Assembly (NCBI RefSeq): GCF_000973105.1 | Contig: NC_015844.1 | Location: 310,001 to 374,000 of the forward strand | Direction: 5' to 3' | Source: Zobellia galactanivorans | GTDB taxonomy: Bacteria > Bacteroidota > Bacteroidia > Flavobacteriales > Flavobacteriaceae | DNA length: 64,000 nucleotides | Shown here: positions 18,095 to 27,015 of the stretch, piece by piece | Numbering within the stretch: position 1 is the first letter of the stretch | Layout: each line of letters begins with the position of its first letter | Notes under the pieces: generated by a model | The model's input: the letters and a program-made list of their open reading frames with translations, nothing else | What the model was told of the DNA's origin: nothing | The model's database searches: none | Translations under genes and position numbers: made by a program

Positions 18095-20323
18095 TTACTT
18101 TCCTCCCGTTAACTCCTCAAGGGTCCAATACGCTTCGCGGTCTTTTACCTCTTCGCGTACCCTTTTCACATCCCTTTCGGTAATTCTATTGGTATCGTTC
18201 AGCTCGGTTCTTACATAGGTCAAGACATCGGCGATCCATTGATCGTCGTTCCCTTTCATTCCTGCCATTACACCAGCATATTTAATGCCATCTACCGGAC
18301 CGGTAAGGCCGTTCAAGACAATTCTCAAGGGTACATCAATACTGCCCTTTACCCTAGAAGAGCCGACTAATCGAGGGGCCGTATTCTTAATCCCTTCGCC
18401 ATTTGGCCCGTGGCAAGCCGCGCAAATTGTCTTAAAATGACCATATCCGTTAACCACACTATTCCTAAGCTCAGGACGTTCTAAAATGTATTTCTTCTTC
18501 AAGGTTTCTATTTCCAAAGGAACGTCTTTGATGCCTTCTTCGCCAATAACCGTTAGAGCCTCGTTTTCAGCATTTCCAGAAACGACCTGTTGCATCATTG
18601 TCTTTGCTTCCCCTATCGGACTCGACCTAAGGCTCAACAATAGCTGTACCAGGACCTCCTTATCGGAATCTGTCTTTAGTTGACTTACCGCGGCAAAGAC
18701 TTCTTTGTTCGATACCTCTAGAAAGCGTTCGCTGATCCGGAGGGCCGCACGCCTTACCCTTGCGTCTTCATCCGCTAAAGCCGATAGTACGAGGGTTTCG
18801 TCTATGGCATCCATACCTTCCAAGGTCCACAAGGCATGAAGTCGGCCCAGGGCCAAATCCGTATCGTTGAACCACGACTTATAAAAAGCTTCCTCACCTT
18901 GTACCATATCCTTGAGTTCGCCAACCACGGCAATGTCCTTACGAAGAACCAACAACCTCTGTGCCGTTTTTCTGTACCATGCGTTAGGATGACCGAGATA
19001 CGAAAGCAATTCCTCACTGGTTCGCCCCAACAACCTCTCCGGCCTACTAGGTTTCCCGCTTTCATGTACGATTCTATAAATTCTTCCCTTGCCAATATGT
19101 TTATCAAAGCCTTTTCTTTCGACCACGGGACGTAAAAAACTTCCTTTACGGACCCAATTTCCCTCTTGTATGATTCCCCTATACATATCGACGATATACA
19201 GGCAGCCGTCAGGTCCGGTCTTTGATTCTACCGGTCTAAAATTGGCATCGGTGGACGCCAAAAATTCGGTTTCCCCATAAGGATTCCGCAAGACAGTCTT
19301 GCCGTTTATGTGTTCTACTTTGGCGCGACGCACCAATCTACCCACCGGTTCCGGAATAAAGAGGTCGCCATAGGCCGGAAGCTGGTCGCCCAAAAATATA
19401 GATTGGCCACAACTCGCCGTAAAGTGGTTCAAGGTACCATCTTCCCGTAGACGTTTATTTCCTCCCTGTACGTCAGGGGTGCCGATAATCGGCCATACCT
19501 TCTCGAATCCTTCCTCCCATTTGCCGGGCATCTCCAAATTACCATAGGTAGGGTGTTGTTGGAATCCTAAGGCAGGTACTTCCCCCCCTGCACTCGAATA
19601 AAACAATTGTCCATTTTCGTCTTCGGTAAGTCCCCATTGCCCAACAGGCGCATCCCTCAGGGTATCTATCTCCATCTTACCTCGGGTAAACCGATATCTA
19701 AACGAATTTCGTGAAACGTACAACCAATTGTCTATACTCCACATCATATTGGCGGATTGATGTTCTAGATTGGCGTTGTCCCGAACCGTATCTTTCAAAA
19801 TCAGTATTTTCTCATCGGCCCTCTTATCCCCATCCGTATCGCGGTAACTGTATAAGCTACGGTCATAGGTTTGTCCCACGATTACCCTATCATCTAAAGG
19901 CAAAAGAATCCTTGGTAAAATCAAACTATCAATGAATACGGTACTCTTGTCCATTTCCCCATCGCCATCAAGGTCTTCCAATACCGAAATCCTACTCCAT
20001 GGTTCATTTTCATTGGTACCATCTATATCTTGCATATAAGTCAGCATCTCTGCCACATAGAGTTCTTGGTTGGGTCCCCAAGCAATGGCCACTGGTTCGT
20101 GGATCATTGGCTCGCTGGCTACGAGCTCTACACGATAGCCCTCTGGCAAATGCATAGTTTCCATACTTTCTTCGGGAGTCAACGACCTAACGGCAGGATC
20201 CCTGACGATAAGGGGTTTTTCATAAATTTTGCCCGTATCCCGTAACTCTTTTTTACAACTACTGCCCATTGCCATTAAAACGGACAAAGCCGGTAGTATA
20301 AAACGTTTCTTAAAAATGCTCAT
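18095..20323 (-). CDS. Lipoprotein with dehydrogenase-like beta-propeller, HEAT-like region and cytochrome c domain
   Basis: Predicted periplasmic or surface redox lipoprotein of 742 residues. The lipobox is MGSSC (Cys23). Residues about 50-400 form the propeller described as a putative membrane-bound dehydrogenase domain, common in planctomycetes and Bacteroidota (LPEGYRVELVASEPMIHEPVAIAWGP; LEDLDGDGEMDKSTVF; GPDGCLYIVDMYRGIIQ). About 430-600 is helical and HEAT-like (LADEDARVRRAALRI). The C-terminal cytochrome c domain has one haem site, Cys634-x-x-Cys637-His638 (CAACHGPNGEG), with a likely axial Met in GVMAGM. It is the last gene of the long PUL operon. It may oxidise a sugar released by the locus, but neither substrate nor electron acceptor can be read from the sequence. 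Confidence 0.85.
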   Translation of the reverse strand: MSIFKKRFILPALSVLMAMGSSCKKELRDTGKIYEKPLIVRDPAVRSLTPEESMETMHLPEGYRVELVASEPMIHEPVAIAWGPNQELYVAEMLTYMQDIDGTNENEPWSRISVLEDLDGDGEMDKSTVFIDSLILPRILLPLDDRVIVGQTYDRSLYSYRDTDGDKRADEKILILKDTVRDNANLEHQSANMMWSIDNWLYVSRNSFRYRFTRGKMEIDTLRDAPVGQWGLTEDENGQLFYSSAGGEVPALGFQQHPTYGNLEMPGKWEEGFEKVWPIIGTPDVQGGNKRLREDGTLNHFTASCGQSIFLGDQLPAYGDLFIPEPVGRLVRRAKVEHINGKTVLRNPYGETEFLASTDANFRPVESKTGPDGCLYIVDMYRGIIQEGNWVRKGSFLRPVVERKGFDKHIGKGRIYRIVHESGKPSRPERLLGRTSEELLSYLGHPNAWYRKTAQRLLVLRKDIAVVGELKDMVQGEEAFYKSWFNDTDLALGRLHALWTLEGMDAIDETLVLSALADEDARVRRAALRISERFLEVSNKEVFAAVSQLKTDSDKEVLVQLLLSLRSSPIGEAKTMMQQVVSGNAENEALTVIGEEGIKDVPLEIETLKKKYILERPELRNSVVNGYGHFKTICAACHGPNGEGIKNTAPRLVGSSRVKGSIDVPLRIVLNGLTGPVDGIKYAGVMAGMKGNDDQWIADVLTYVRTELNDTNRITERDVKRVREEVKDREAYWTLEELTGGK

Positions 20324-20424
20324 AGTATTTACTTTGATTTATTGGTCTTGAGGCAGTTGGTCCTTGCCATTATTCTCTTAGAATCGTTGTCTTTGATAGA
20401 ACTATGGGTATAGCAACAGATAAC

Positions 20425-21912
20425 CTACTTGTTTTTCAAGCGAAAAGTCCTGTTGTTATAACTCTTTCCTGCAGCCCCACCTGTAACGTAGAGCTGCCCA
20501 TTTAGATTAAAACCGACACCCCAAGCCAATTCGCGAGGAAGGTCAGGCCCCATTTTCCACTGTTTGTTCTTAAGGTTGTATATCTGTACACCGGCCTGAT
20601 TATTGGTATCACGTCCGCCCATCACCCAAATTTCATCATTTATACTCGCCACTTGGGGAGAGCGTACTTTTAGGGGCATATCTATAGTAGTCCACTGATT
20701 CGTAATCGGATCAAAGAGGGCCAGATACGTGTTGGCTACTACGATACAAATTTGGTCTTTATACTTACATCCGTAAATGGCTCCTTTTCCTTCCGGTCCT
20801 GTCGGTTCGGTGCGCCATTGGGTTTCCCCTTCACCTATACTGGTCACATATAAGGGCGCTTGGGCATCCCCTAACCAGTTGGTATATCCCATAACATAGA
20901 GCCTTCCCCTAGAATTAAAGGCCAAGGGCGCGGAGAGGTTGTTATTTAAGGAGGGTGCTGTTTTTACAGTTCCGCTTTTAGGGTCTACTTTTTGGACCAT
21001 ACGGGTCGTGTGCCTTTCCCCTTTTTCGGGCAGTAGGTCTCCCCCCGCTACCCAAAGCTGTCCGTTTAGGGTGCCGGTGGCACAGTATACTCTTGGAACC
21101 CCAAGGTCGGCGATGACCTCCCAATTATTCGTTTCGGGATCGAAGGCAAAAAGCTTGGAATACGCATAGCTGTCCATAGGATAGCCATACTCGGCCGTAA
21201 GCCCTCCTGCCATATAAAACCGATGGTCTAACACATCACCTCTAAGATCGTGGTTACTCCCGGGCATACGGGCGACCATTTCCCAGTTTTCCATCCATGC
21301 CCCCCCCAAATCTACGCTAAGGCTGCCTTCCGTGGTTACACAAATTACATCACCTCGATCATCGAGGCTCAACGATTTTAGTCCCTTTGGTATACGGTGA
21401 ACTTTTAAACTAGGGAGATAGGAACTAGTTCCGTCCTTTGTGGTTTTCTCCAAATCGACCTCAATGAGGTTTCCCGAGTTCAACCCCAATAAGGCGGAAC
21501 CATTGCTGCCTATGGCAAGGTCCATAATATCGCCTTCGGCCAAGCCCGTAAATTCGGTCCACCCTTGACTTAAATCCCTAAGGTCACAATACAACAAGCT
21601 CTTGTTACTCGCCAACCATAACATCCCATGTTCGTCGGCCAGTACCGTATGCCAAAGTCCTGACGGAGCATGGCTTAAAGTCTCCTTCTCCCAGACCTTC
21701 TTTCCCGCCGGGAGTACCATGAGCGTATTTCCCTTGCTGCCTTTGCTCGAAGTAAGGGCCCAATATGTATTCCCACCGTCATAAGTCAAGGAAATAGTAG
21801 ATTCTGGAGGCCGCACAGGAATACTGCCATATGTTTTCCAAACAGGATCTGTATGCTTGCCCCCTATACAGGAACAAGCCACTACGAGCAACAAATAATA
21901 TAGAAATCGCAT
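20425..21912 (-). CDS. Kelch-type beta-propeller lipoprotein
   Basis: Surface or periplasmic lipoprotein of 495 residues with a beta-propeller. I chose the ATG at 21912 because it gives a compact lipoprotein signal (MRFLYYLLLVVACSC) just 4 bases after the upstream stop; an ATG at 21930 would overlap the upstream gene by 14 bases. The second half has clear Kelch repeats (FYMAGGLTAEYG, LWVAGGDLLPEKG, IWVMGGRDTNNQ, LYVTGGAAGKSYNNRTF), and the first half has propeller-like blades. It lies between the giant lyase candidate and the cytochrome gene in one transcript. Kelch propellers bind or oxidise carbohydrates (galactose oxidase family); the copper ligands of galactose oxidase are not apparent, so binding is the safer guess. 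Confidence 0.8.
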   Translation of the reverse strand: MRFLYYLLLVVACSCIGGKHTDPVWKTYGSIPVRPPESTISLTYDGGNTYWALTSSKGSKGNTLMVLPAGKKVWEKETLSHAPSGLWHTVLADEHGMLWLASNKSLLYCDLRDLSQGWTEFTGLAEGDIMDLAIGSNGSALLGLNSGNLIEVDLEKTTKDGTSSYLPSLKVHRIPKGLKSLSLDDRGDVICVTTEGSLSVDLGGAWMENWEMVARMPGSNHDLRGDVLDHRFYMAGGLTAEYGYPMDSYAYSKLFAFDPETNNWEVIADLGVPRVYCATGTLNGQLWVAGGDLLPEKGERHTTRMVQKVDPKSGTVKTAPSLNNNLSAPLAFNSRGRLYVMGYTNWLGDAQAPLYVTSIGEGETQWRTEPTGPEGKGAIYGCKYKDQICIVVANTYLALFDPITNQWTTIDMPLKVRSPQVASINDEIWVMGGRDTNNQAGVQIYNLKNKQWKMGPDLPRELAWGVGFNLNGQLYVTGGAAGKSYNNRTFRLKNK

Positions 21913-21916
21913 AAAA

Positions 21917-24900
21917 CTATTTTTCGGCATTATAGATAGTTTCGATTTCCTTAGCGGTCAAGACCCTATCGTATATGCGACATTCGTCCATGGTAGCATT
22001 GGCAGCCCCTGACCTATTGACCATCAGGTTGATTTTTGACGCCCGGCCGCTTCCCCTTCTTGCCGATTTGTTCTGTACTTGTACCGAATTGATCATTTGC
22101 CCATTAAAATACAGTCGGATTTCTTCTCCGTAGGTCGCTGCCACGTGAAACCATTTGCCTGGGGCCATGTCGGCTTCGTTCAGTTCCTTTTTTATCAGTC
22201 CGATGCCCCTGGCATAGTCTGCCTGAAGAGCACTCCCCCTATTCTCTAAGGTATATTCTTCATAGAAATAAGGTAGTCCCGTAACGAACATGACGTTTGA
22301 CTTATCCTTAAAATTTATCCACATACTAACGGTCGCCGCATCTTCATGCGTATGCATTTCATCGACCACCAACTGTGAAATTTTCTTGAACAACCCTATT
22401 CCGTTGCCTATCTTCCCTGGGACGATTACACCACCCTCAACGACTGCGGAAACATTGCCCCCTCCGTTTACCGGGGTAAGTCCGTTTGTAATTTCCTCTG
22501 AAGCCAAATAGGCGACCAAACCTTTTTCCGGAATCTCGTTTCTTTCTAGGTGGACTTCCCTAAATTCACCAATCAATGTCTTGTTCTTGAACAATCCAGC
22601 CTTTACGACCGTCGACTTTGACACTTTTAAGGGGCGTTTGTACGATTGAATCTTTCCGTCATTGAGACTATACCGGATCTTGTACGCCTTGTCGGGAGCG
22701 GCCAATGACAACTGAGTATCCTCAAAAATTTCTATGGCATTATTGCTTAGTTCTTCCCCTGCAATTTTAAAGGTCGGCGTCAAAGGCACGGTAATAGCCG
22801 ATACCGGAAAGTCTTGTACGGCATTGTCGTTGGGATATTTAACACTGATTTCCGCCTTACCAAGTGCCACTTTGATCTGTATCCGGTGCTTTCCCTTTTT
22901 GAGGTAAATACTGCCAGGTAAGGCAGGGGCGTGTACCCTTCTATGCAAGACGGTTTCGCCATCTATCACCAATTGCACACTGTTATCCTTACCATTGGGC
23001 ATCATAAATTCATAGACGCCATCGGCCACGACCTCAAATAGACCGGTATAGACCATCAGCTTTCTAGGTGTATCATTGGCAGAAAGTGCAGTTACAAAAC
23101 GATCTTCGTAAGGTTTTGATCCCTTCACTTCAAAATATGAAGGAGCCAATCCATTTTCAGGAATGTCATTATTGCCTCCCAGTAAATCGATTCGATCATA
23201 TTTTTGAATCCTTATTCCCTGTACGGAGGCTACCTCCACGGCAGGGTGGGCCTTTAGCACGTGGATACGCTTCCCGATAATTTCCCCAAGCCTAGACCCG
23301 TTTTTAAAAGCAGCCACGCGTAGCGAATGTAAGCCGGGTTCCGTGACCACGATTTCCTGTAATTCCCTTGCCTTTGCTACAAGAGGGTCGGAACCATCTA
23401 GCGTATAGGCATACTTAAGTTTGGAATGATCGGTCAACAGTTTTAACCTAACTTGATCTACATGGGTTTCGTTTCCACGTAGTACAAAGGGAGCCTTGGT
23501 AGTCAACTCTTGGTCTTGCACCGGTGTATATTGTTTTTCTCCCGGTCGCTTAACACCCACCTTAATTTTATAAGCTTCCTCGATATCGCCTTTCCAAAAC
23601 ATGGGATCACAAACCAAAAGCCTGAACTTATGCTTGCCTTTGGCGAGGGCCACCTCCCCATACCTACTCTTGTACGAGAGTCCGTATTGCTTGTCTACAC
23701 GTAAGACCGAAGCAGTTCCCATGCTAAAATCGATAGGGCCGTTAGAGCTTACCTCAAACCTGTAAACACCATCTTCCTTGGCCTCAAAATACCCTTCAAA
23801 AAGGTAGAAAGACTTCGTCATTAGAGTACTGGATTGCCTTGGTTCTGCAAATGGCACCGTAAAATTGGAGCTTGTAGAGGTAAGGATAGGCTTGTGATCT
23901 TCTACTTCAGGTAAAGATATTTTGTCTCCTTGAAAGAATCCCTTTTTATCATATATCGTTGTTTTCAACTCGTAGACCTTGGCAGAAAGGCCTTGAACAC
24001 TCTGTACCTGACCGGAAGCTTTCAAAGGACTGGCCTTTTGGAAGGCAAATTCGGAAACCGGACTCCATTTTTCGCCAAATTCCCATGAGTCTTGATAGGT
24101 ACGCGCCTTTAAAAGACAAGACTTGTCAATTTTAATGGGACCGTCATAGACTTTTGAAGTGGGACCTGGTTCGGTTCCATCAGTAGTATAATACACCACG
24201 CTACCCAATTGGGAAGGCTCAAAAGAAACCATCTCTTTGCCTATGAACAGGCGGGCAGGGCGATACCCTGGATTATTGTGGTCTATGGTCCACTGCCCCT
24301 TCTCAATTAAAATAGGCTTACTCGGAGTGGCTTTAGAGTTCATAACATTCTTGCCATTACGCTCCATGGCGTAGACCGTACGTTCTTTATCGGTTCTCCC
24401 AAAAGTGTAGATATCGGTATTCCCCCCAACGTTTACCGTAAGTTGGGTAAGGTCATCCGACCACACCGTGGTAGGCAATTTGTCACCAAATCGAAAAGGA
24501 AAAAGCATTACCTTATACTCTGGATCAACGGCATTCGCCGGAATACTCAACATATTGTATCCCCAAGCTTTTTGAACATTGGGCAAGGGAAACGGAAAAT
24601 TACTGTTTCTCCATAAAACCCTTACCAAGAGCATGGGATCTCCCTTTTTAGGATTGGGTTTCATAACGGGATATGAGGCCTCCCATGTTGCGGCCCTACC
24701 CCTATTCACATTATTATCGGCCATGGCCATAATGATATCGGTTCCTATTACGCCCTTGGTATTCAATTCTAAATGACGGTTCTGTGCCGCCGGGTTTACC
24801 TCATATACATACGAATCACCTATAAGGGGCATTCGCCAATCGTATTGATGGGCCTTGTCGTCTTTTTTCAAATCGTCAATGACCAATAAATAAGGTTTTT

Positions 24901-26986
24901 TTCCACGTGCAAAATGCATGGTACGAAACACGTGGTCCATATCATTGGCCCATTTTCCATATCGTTCCACACCACGGGTTTCCCCATGCCACGGACCGTA
25001 ATCCAAGTGGCCGAATCCGTCATAGTGTTCCTTTATCCTCGGTTGGAAAGGCAGTTCAGAGAAGCGATCTAATTTATAGGCCGACTCCTTAAAACGTCCC
25101 ATAATATGATTGACCTGTGCCAAGGCCGGATGGTCTAGTTCCATCAACTTTTCATATTTTCTCCAGCCGTAAGCCGTGGTCATTTCCACTACACTTGAGG
25201 CCGCCTCTGCGGTATTGGTCGCCGTCATCGAATCTCCAGAGACAGGCTGATAGACCCCTGCAAGTCCGTCTACGGTCACCAAGGCCCTATATGAGGCATC
25301 TCGGTAAGCCCCTACGTTTGGGCTCCAAGGAATACCATGTGACCATATTTGAAAATCACCATGTTGTGGAGTCTCATGTCCGGCGTAGTATTGGTCTACC
25401 CTATTCTCCATATGTACCAACATATCATCTTGTTGCCAACCATTGCCCATGGTGACCATACCCCGTTCTCCGTCATACCAAAAGCGGGGCATATCTTCAA
25501 ACTGGTCTAATTCTTCCTTCTGTTCGTAGGATGTAATTTCAGAGGCCGTTATGAGGGTTATCCCTGGTAACTGAAACCACGATTTATGAAGTTTTCCCGA
25601 ATAATCTTCGCCCTTCTTGCCTTCAAACATATCGGCATTGAATATGGAGTTCTTTATGTTGTATACAAAATCTACCCGGGTATCTTTAGGGTAAAAGTAT
25701 TTCATTATGTGCCAAAACTCTAAATGTCCGCCTGTACCACTCCCTGGGGAGGTACGCCAAAATCGGGGTTCATCAAAACCTGTTCGTATATCTTCCAATC
25801 CGGGGGCATTTGGGCGTTGACGAGGCCGATGTACATAACGGTTGTATATTTTTCGGGCATTCAAGGCCTCCGATTCGGCCCTTGCCAAAAGATGGCTATG
25901 CTTTAATAAGTTGCGATTCCCCCTTCTACCAGCGGCCCATACGGCCAACATGGGTATAAATCCCTTGGTATTCTCATAGGTGGTACCACTGGAAGACAGG
26001 TCGTAATTTAATTTGTTCTGTAAACTCCACGTAGCTATAGGCAAGATCCTTTCATCATATCCTTTTTCCCCTTCAATGGCAAGTGCCAAGGGAATCCAGT
26101 TGGCCTGGCACGACATATGGTTATTGATGTACATCTGCCCGGGAATGGCCATTCCCGTGTCGTATTTTCCATAGGTGGCCTTAGCAATGACCCTACGTAC
26201 AATGGTACGCTCTTCCTTGGTCATAAAATTATACCCATAGTCGTATTCCCATCCCAAAGTAAAATAACCTCCCGGGGTGTTGGAAAAGAAGTATTCCATG
26301 CCGTATTTTTCCTTTAGCTCCTCTACTCTTTTACGTCCTCCGGAATAATAGGCTTGGGCGTAGGTATAGGGGCCAAATTTTAAATCGGTCCTAACAAAGT
26401 CGTAGGATACATCTTTGAAGCTTTCCGCGGTTTCCTCATGATTTAGGATATCGATACGAGGTTCCAAATACAAGGCATGCGCCACAGTTGCCTCCGCTGC
26501 GCGCCTCCCTAAATCTTGATCATCGGTCAGCAAGGCCAAGAGGGCCCATTTGGCAATATTACCGTCCGCACCGAAAGGATTGGCATAATACTCAAAATTT
26601 TCAGGCACTTCCCATTGTACATTCTTGCGCAGATCTTCTAACTGCAGTTTGAAGAATTTCGGGGCCTGGTCTCCCATAGCCACCATCTTCTTCATTCGCT
26701 CAACATCCGACGGGCTCATGATTACCCTCGGATGTACCCCTGGCTCGGGTACCTCGCTCAGTTTTTCCGAATCAAAACCTTCACCCTTAAAATCAAAATC
26801 GACCTTGGGCATGGGAGGCAAATCTTTTATTAATCCACCTTCCAAAATATAATCCGCATCCGGTCCGTGGCTTCCCTTATAGAAATCTTGTTCGCCTTTC
26901 GGAATATATTCTTGGGCAAGCCCTTCCCCTAAAAAAAGGGTTATGCAAAAAGCTAATAAAGTCAATTTTTTAGTACACATGTGCAT
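21917..26986 (-). CDS. Giant multidomain heparinase-II/III-like polysaccharide lyase candidate
   Basis: Secreted protein of 1689 residues, the largest gene in the window. Signal peptide at 1-24 (ITLFLGEGLAQ). The catalytic core (about 80-865) resembles heparinase II/III-type lyases: a helical toroid with NNHMSCQANWIPLALAIEGE (289-306), then a beta-sandwich with His537, His542 and GHETPQHGDFQIWSHG. It shares EPGVHPR, RGKKPYLLVIDD and FPFRFG with the 863-residue protein two genes upstream. Extra domains follow: chitobiase-C-terminal-like modules at about 905-985 (YTTDGTEP), 1160-1245 (YTLDGSDP) and 1405-1480; PA14-like modules at about 1000-1145 and 1255-1400; and a LamG/concanavalin-like domain at about 1486-1687 ending in the ECRIYDRVLTAKEI signature. 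The tail suggests binding to an insoluble or cell-wall glycan. The family number and substrate are not recognisable. Confidence 0.82.
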   Translation of the reverse strand: MHMCTKKLTLLAFCITLFLGEGLAQEYIPKGEQDFYKGSHGPDADYILEGGLIKDLPPMPKVDFDFKGEGFDSEKLSEVPEPGVHPRVIMSPSDVERMKKMVAMGDQAPKFFKLQLEDLRKNVQWEVPENFEYYANPFGADGNIAKWALLALLTDDQDLGRRAAEATVAHALYLEPRIDILNHEETAESFKDVSYDFVRTDLKFGPYTYAQAYYSGGRKRVEELKEKYGMEYFFSNTPGGYFTLGWEYDYGYNFMTKEERTIVRRVIAKATYGKYDTGMAIPGQMYINNHMSCQANWIPLALAIEGEKGYDERILPIATWSLQNKLNYDLSSSGTTYENTKGFIPMLAVWAAGRRGNRNLLKHSHLLARAESEALNARKIYNRYVHRPRQRPNAPGLEDIRTGFDEPRFWRTSPGSGTGGHLEFWHIMKYFYPKDTRVDFVYNIKNSIFNADMFEGKKGEDYSGKLHKSWFQLPGITLITASEITSYEQKEELDQFEDMPRFWYDGERGMVTMGNGWQQDDMLVHMENRVDQYYAGHETPQHGDFQIWSHGIPWSPNVGAYRDASYRALVTVDGLAGVYQPVSGDSMTATNTAEAASSVVEMTTAYGWRKYEKLMELDHPALAQVNHIMGRFKESAYKLDRFSELPFQPRIKEHYDGFGHLDYGPWHGETRGVERYGKWANDMDHVFRTMHFARGKKPYLLVIDDLKKDDKAHQYDWRMPLIGDSYVYEVNPAAQNRHLELNTKGVIGTDIIMAMADNNVNRGRAATWEASYPVMKPNPKKGDPMLLVRVLWRNSNFPFPLPNVQKAWGYNMLSIPANAVDPEYKVMLFPFRFGDKLPTTVWSDDLTQLTVNVGGNTDIYTFGRTDKERTVYAMERNGKNVMNSKATPSKPILIEKGQWTIDHNNPGYRPARLFIGKEMVSFEPSQLGSVVYYTTDGTEPGPTSKVYDGPIKIDKSCLLKARTYQDSWEFGEKWSPVSEFAFQKASPLKASGQVQSVQGLSAKVYELKTTIYDKKGFFQGDKISLPEVEDHKPILTSTSSNFTVPFAEPRQSSTLMTKSFYLFEGYFEAKEDGVYRFEVSSNGPIDFSMGTASVLRVDKQYGLSYKSRYGEVALAKGKHKFRLLVCDPMFWKGDIEEAYKIKVGVKRPGEKQYTPVQDQELTTKAPFVLRGNETHVDQVRLKLLTDHSKLKYAYTLDGSDPLVAKARELQEIVVTEPGLHSLRVAAFKNGSRLGEIIGKRIHVLKAHPAVEVASVQGIRIQKYDRIDLLGGNNDIPENGLAPSYFEVKGSKPYEDRFVTALSANDTPRKLMVYTGLFEVVADGVYEFMMPNGKDNSVQLVIDGETVLHRRVHAPALPGSIYLKKGKHRIQIKVALGKAEISVKYPNDNAVQDFPVSAITVPLTPTFKIAGEELSNNAIEIFEDTQLSLAAPDKAYKIRYSLNDGKIQSYKRPLKVSKSTVVKAGLFKNKTLIGEFREVHLERNEIPEKGLVAYLASEEITNGLTPVNGGGNVSAVVEGGVIVPGKIGNGIGLFKKISQLVVDEMHTHEDAATVSMWINFKDKSNVMFVTGLPYFYEEYTLENRGSALQADYARGIGLIKKELNEADMAPGKWFHVAATYGEEIRLYFNGQMINSVQVQNKSARRGSGRASKINLMVNRSGAANATMDECRIYDRVLTAKEIETIYNAEK

Positions 26987-27015
26987 TCTGTTAAAATTCT
27001 GTAGTAAAGTTTATA

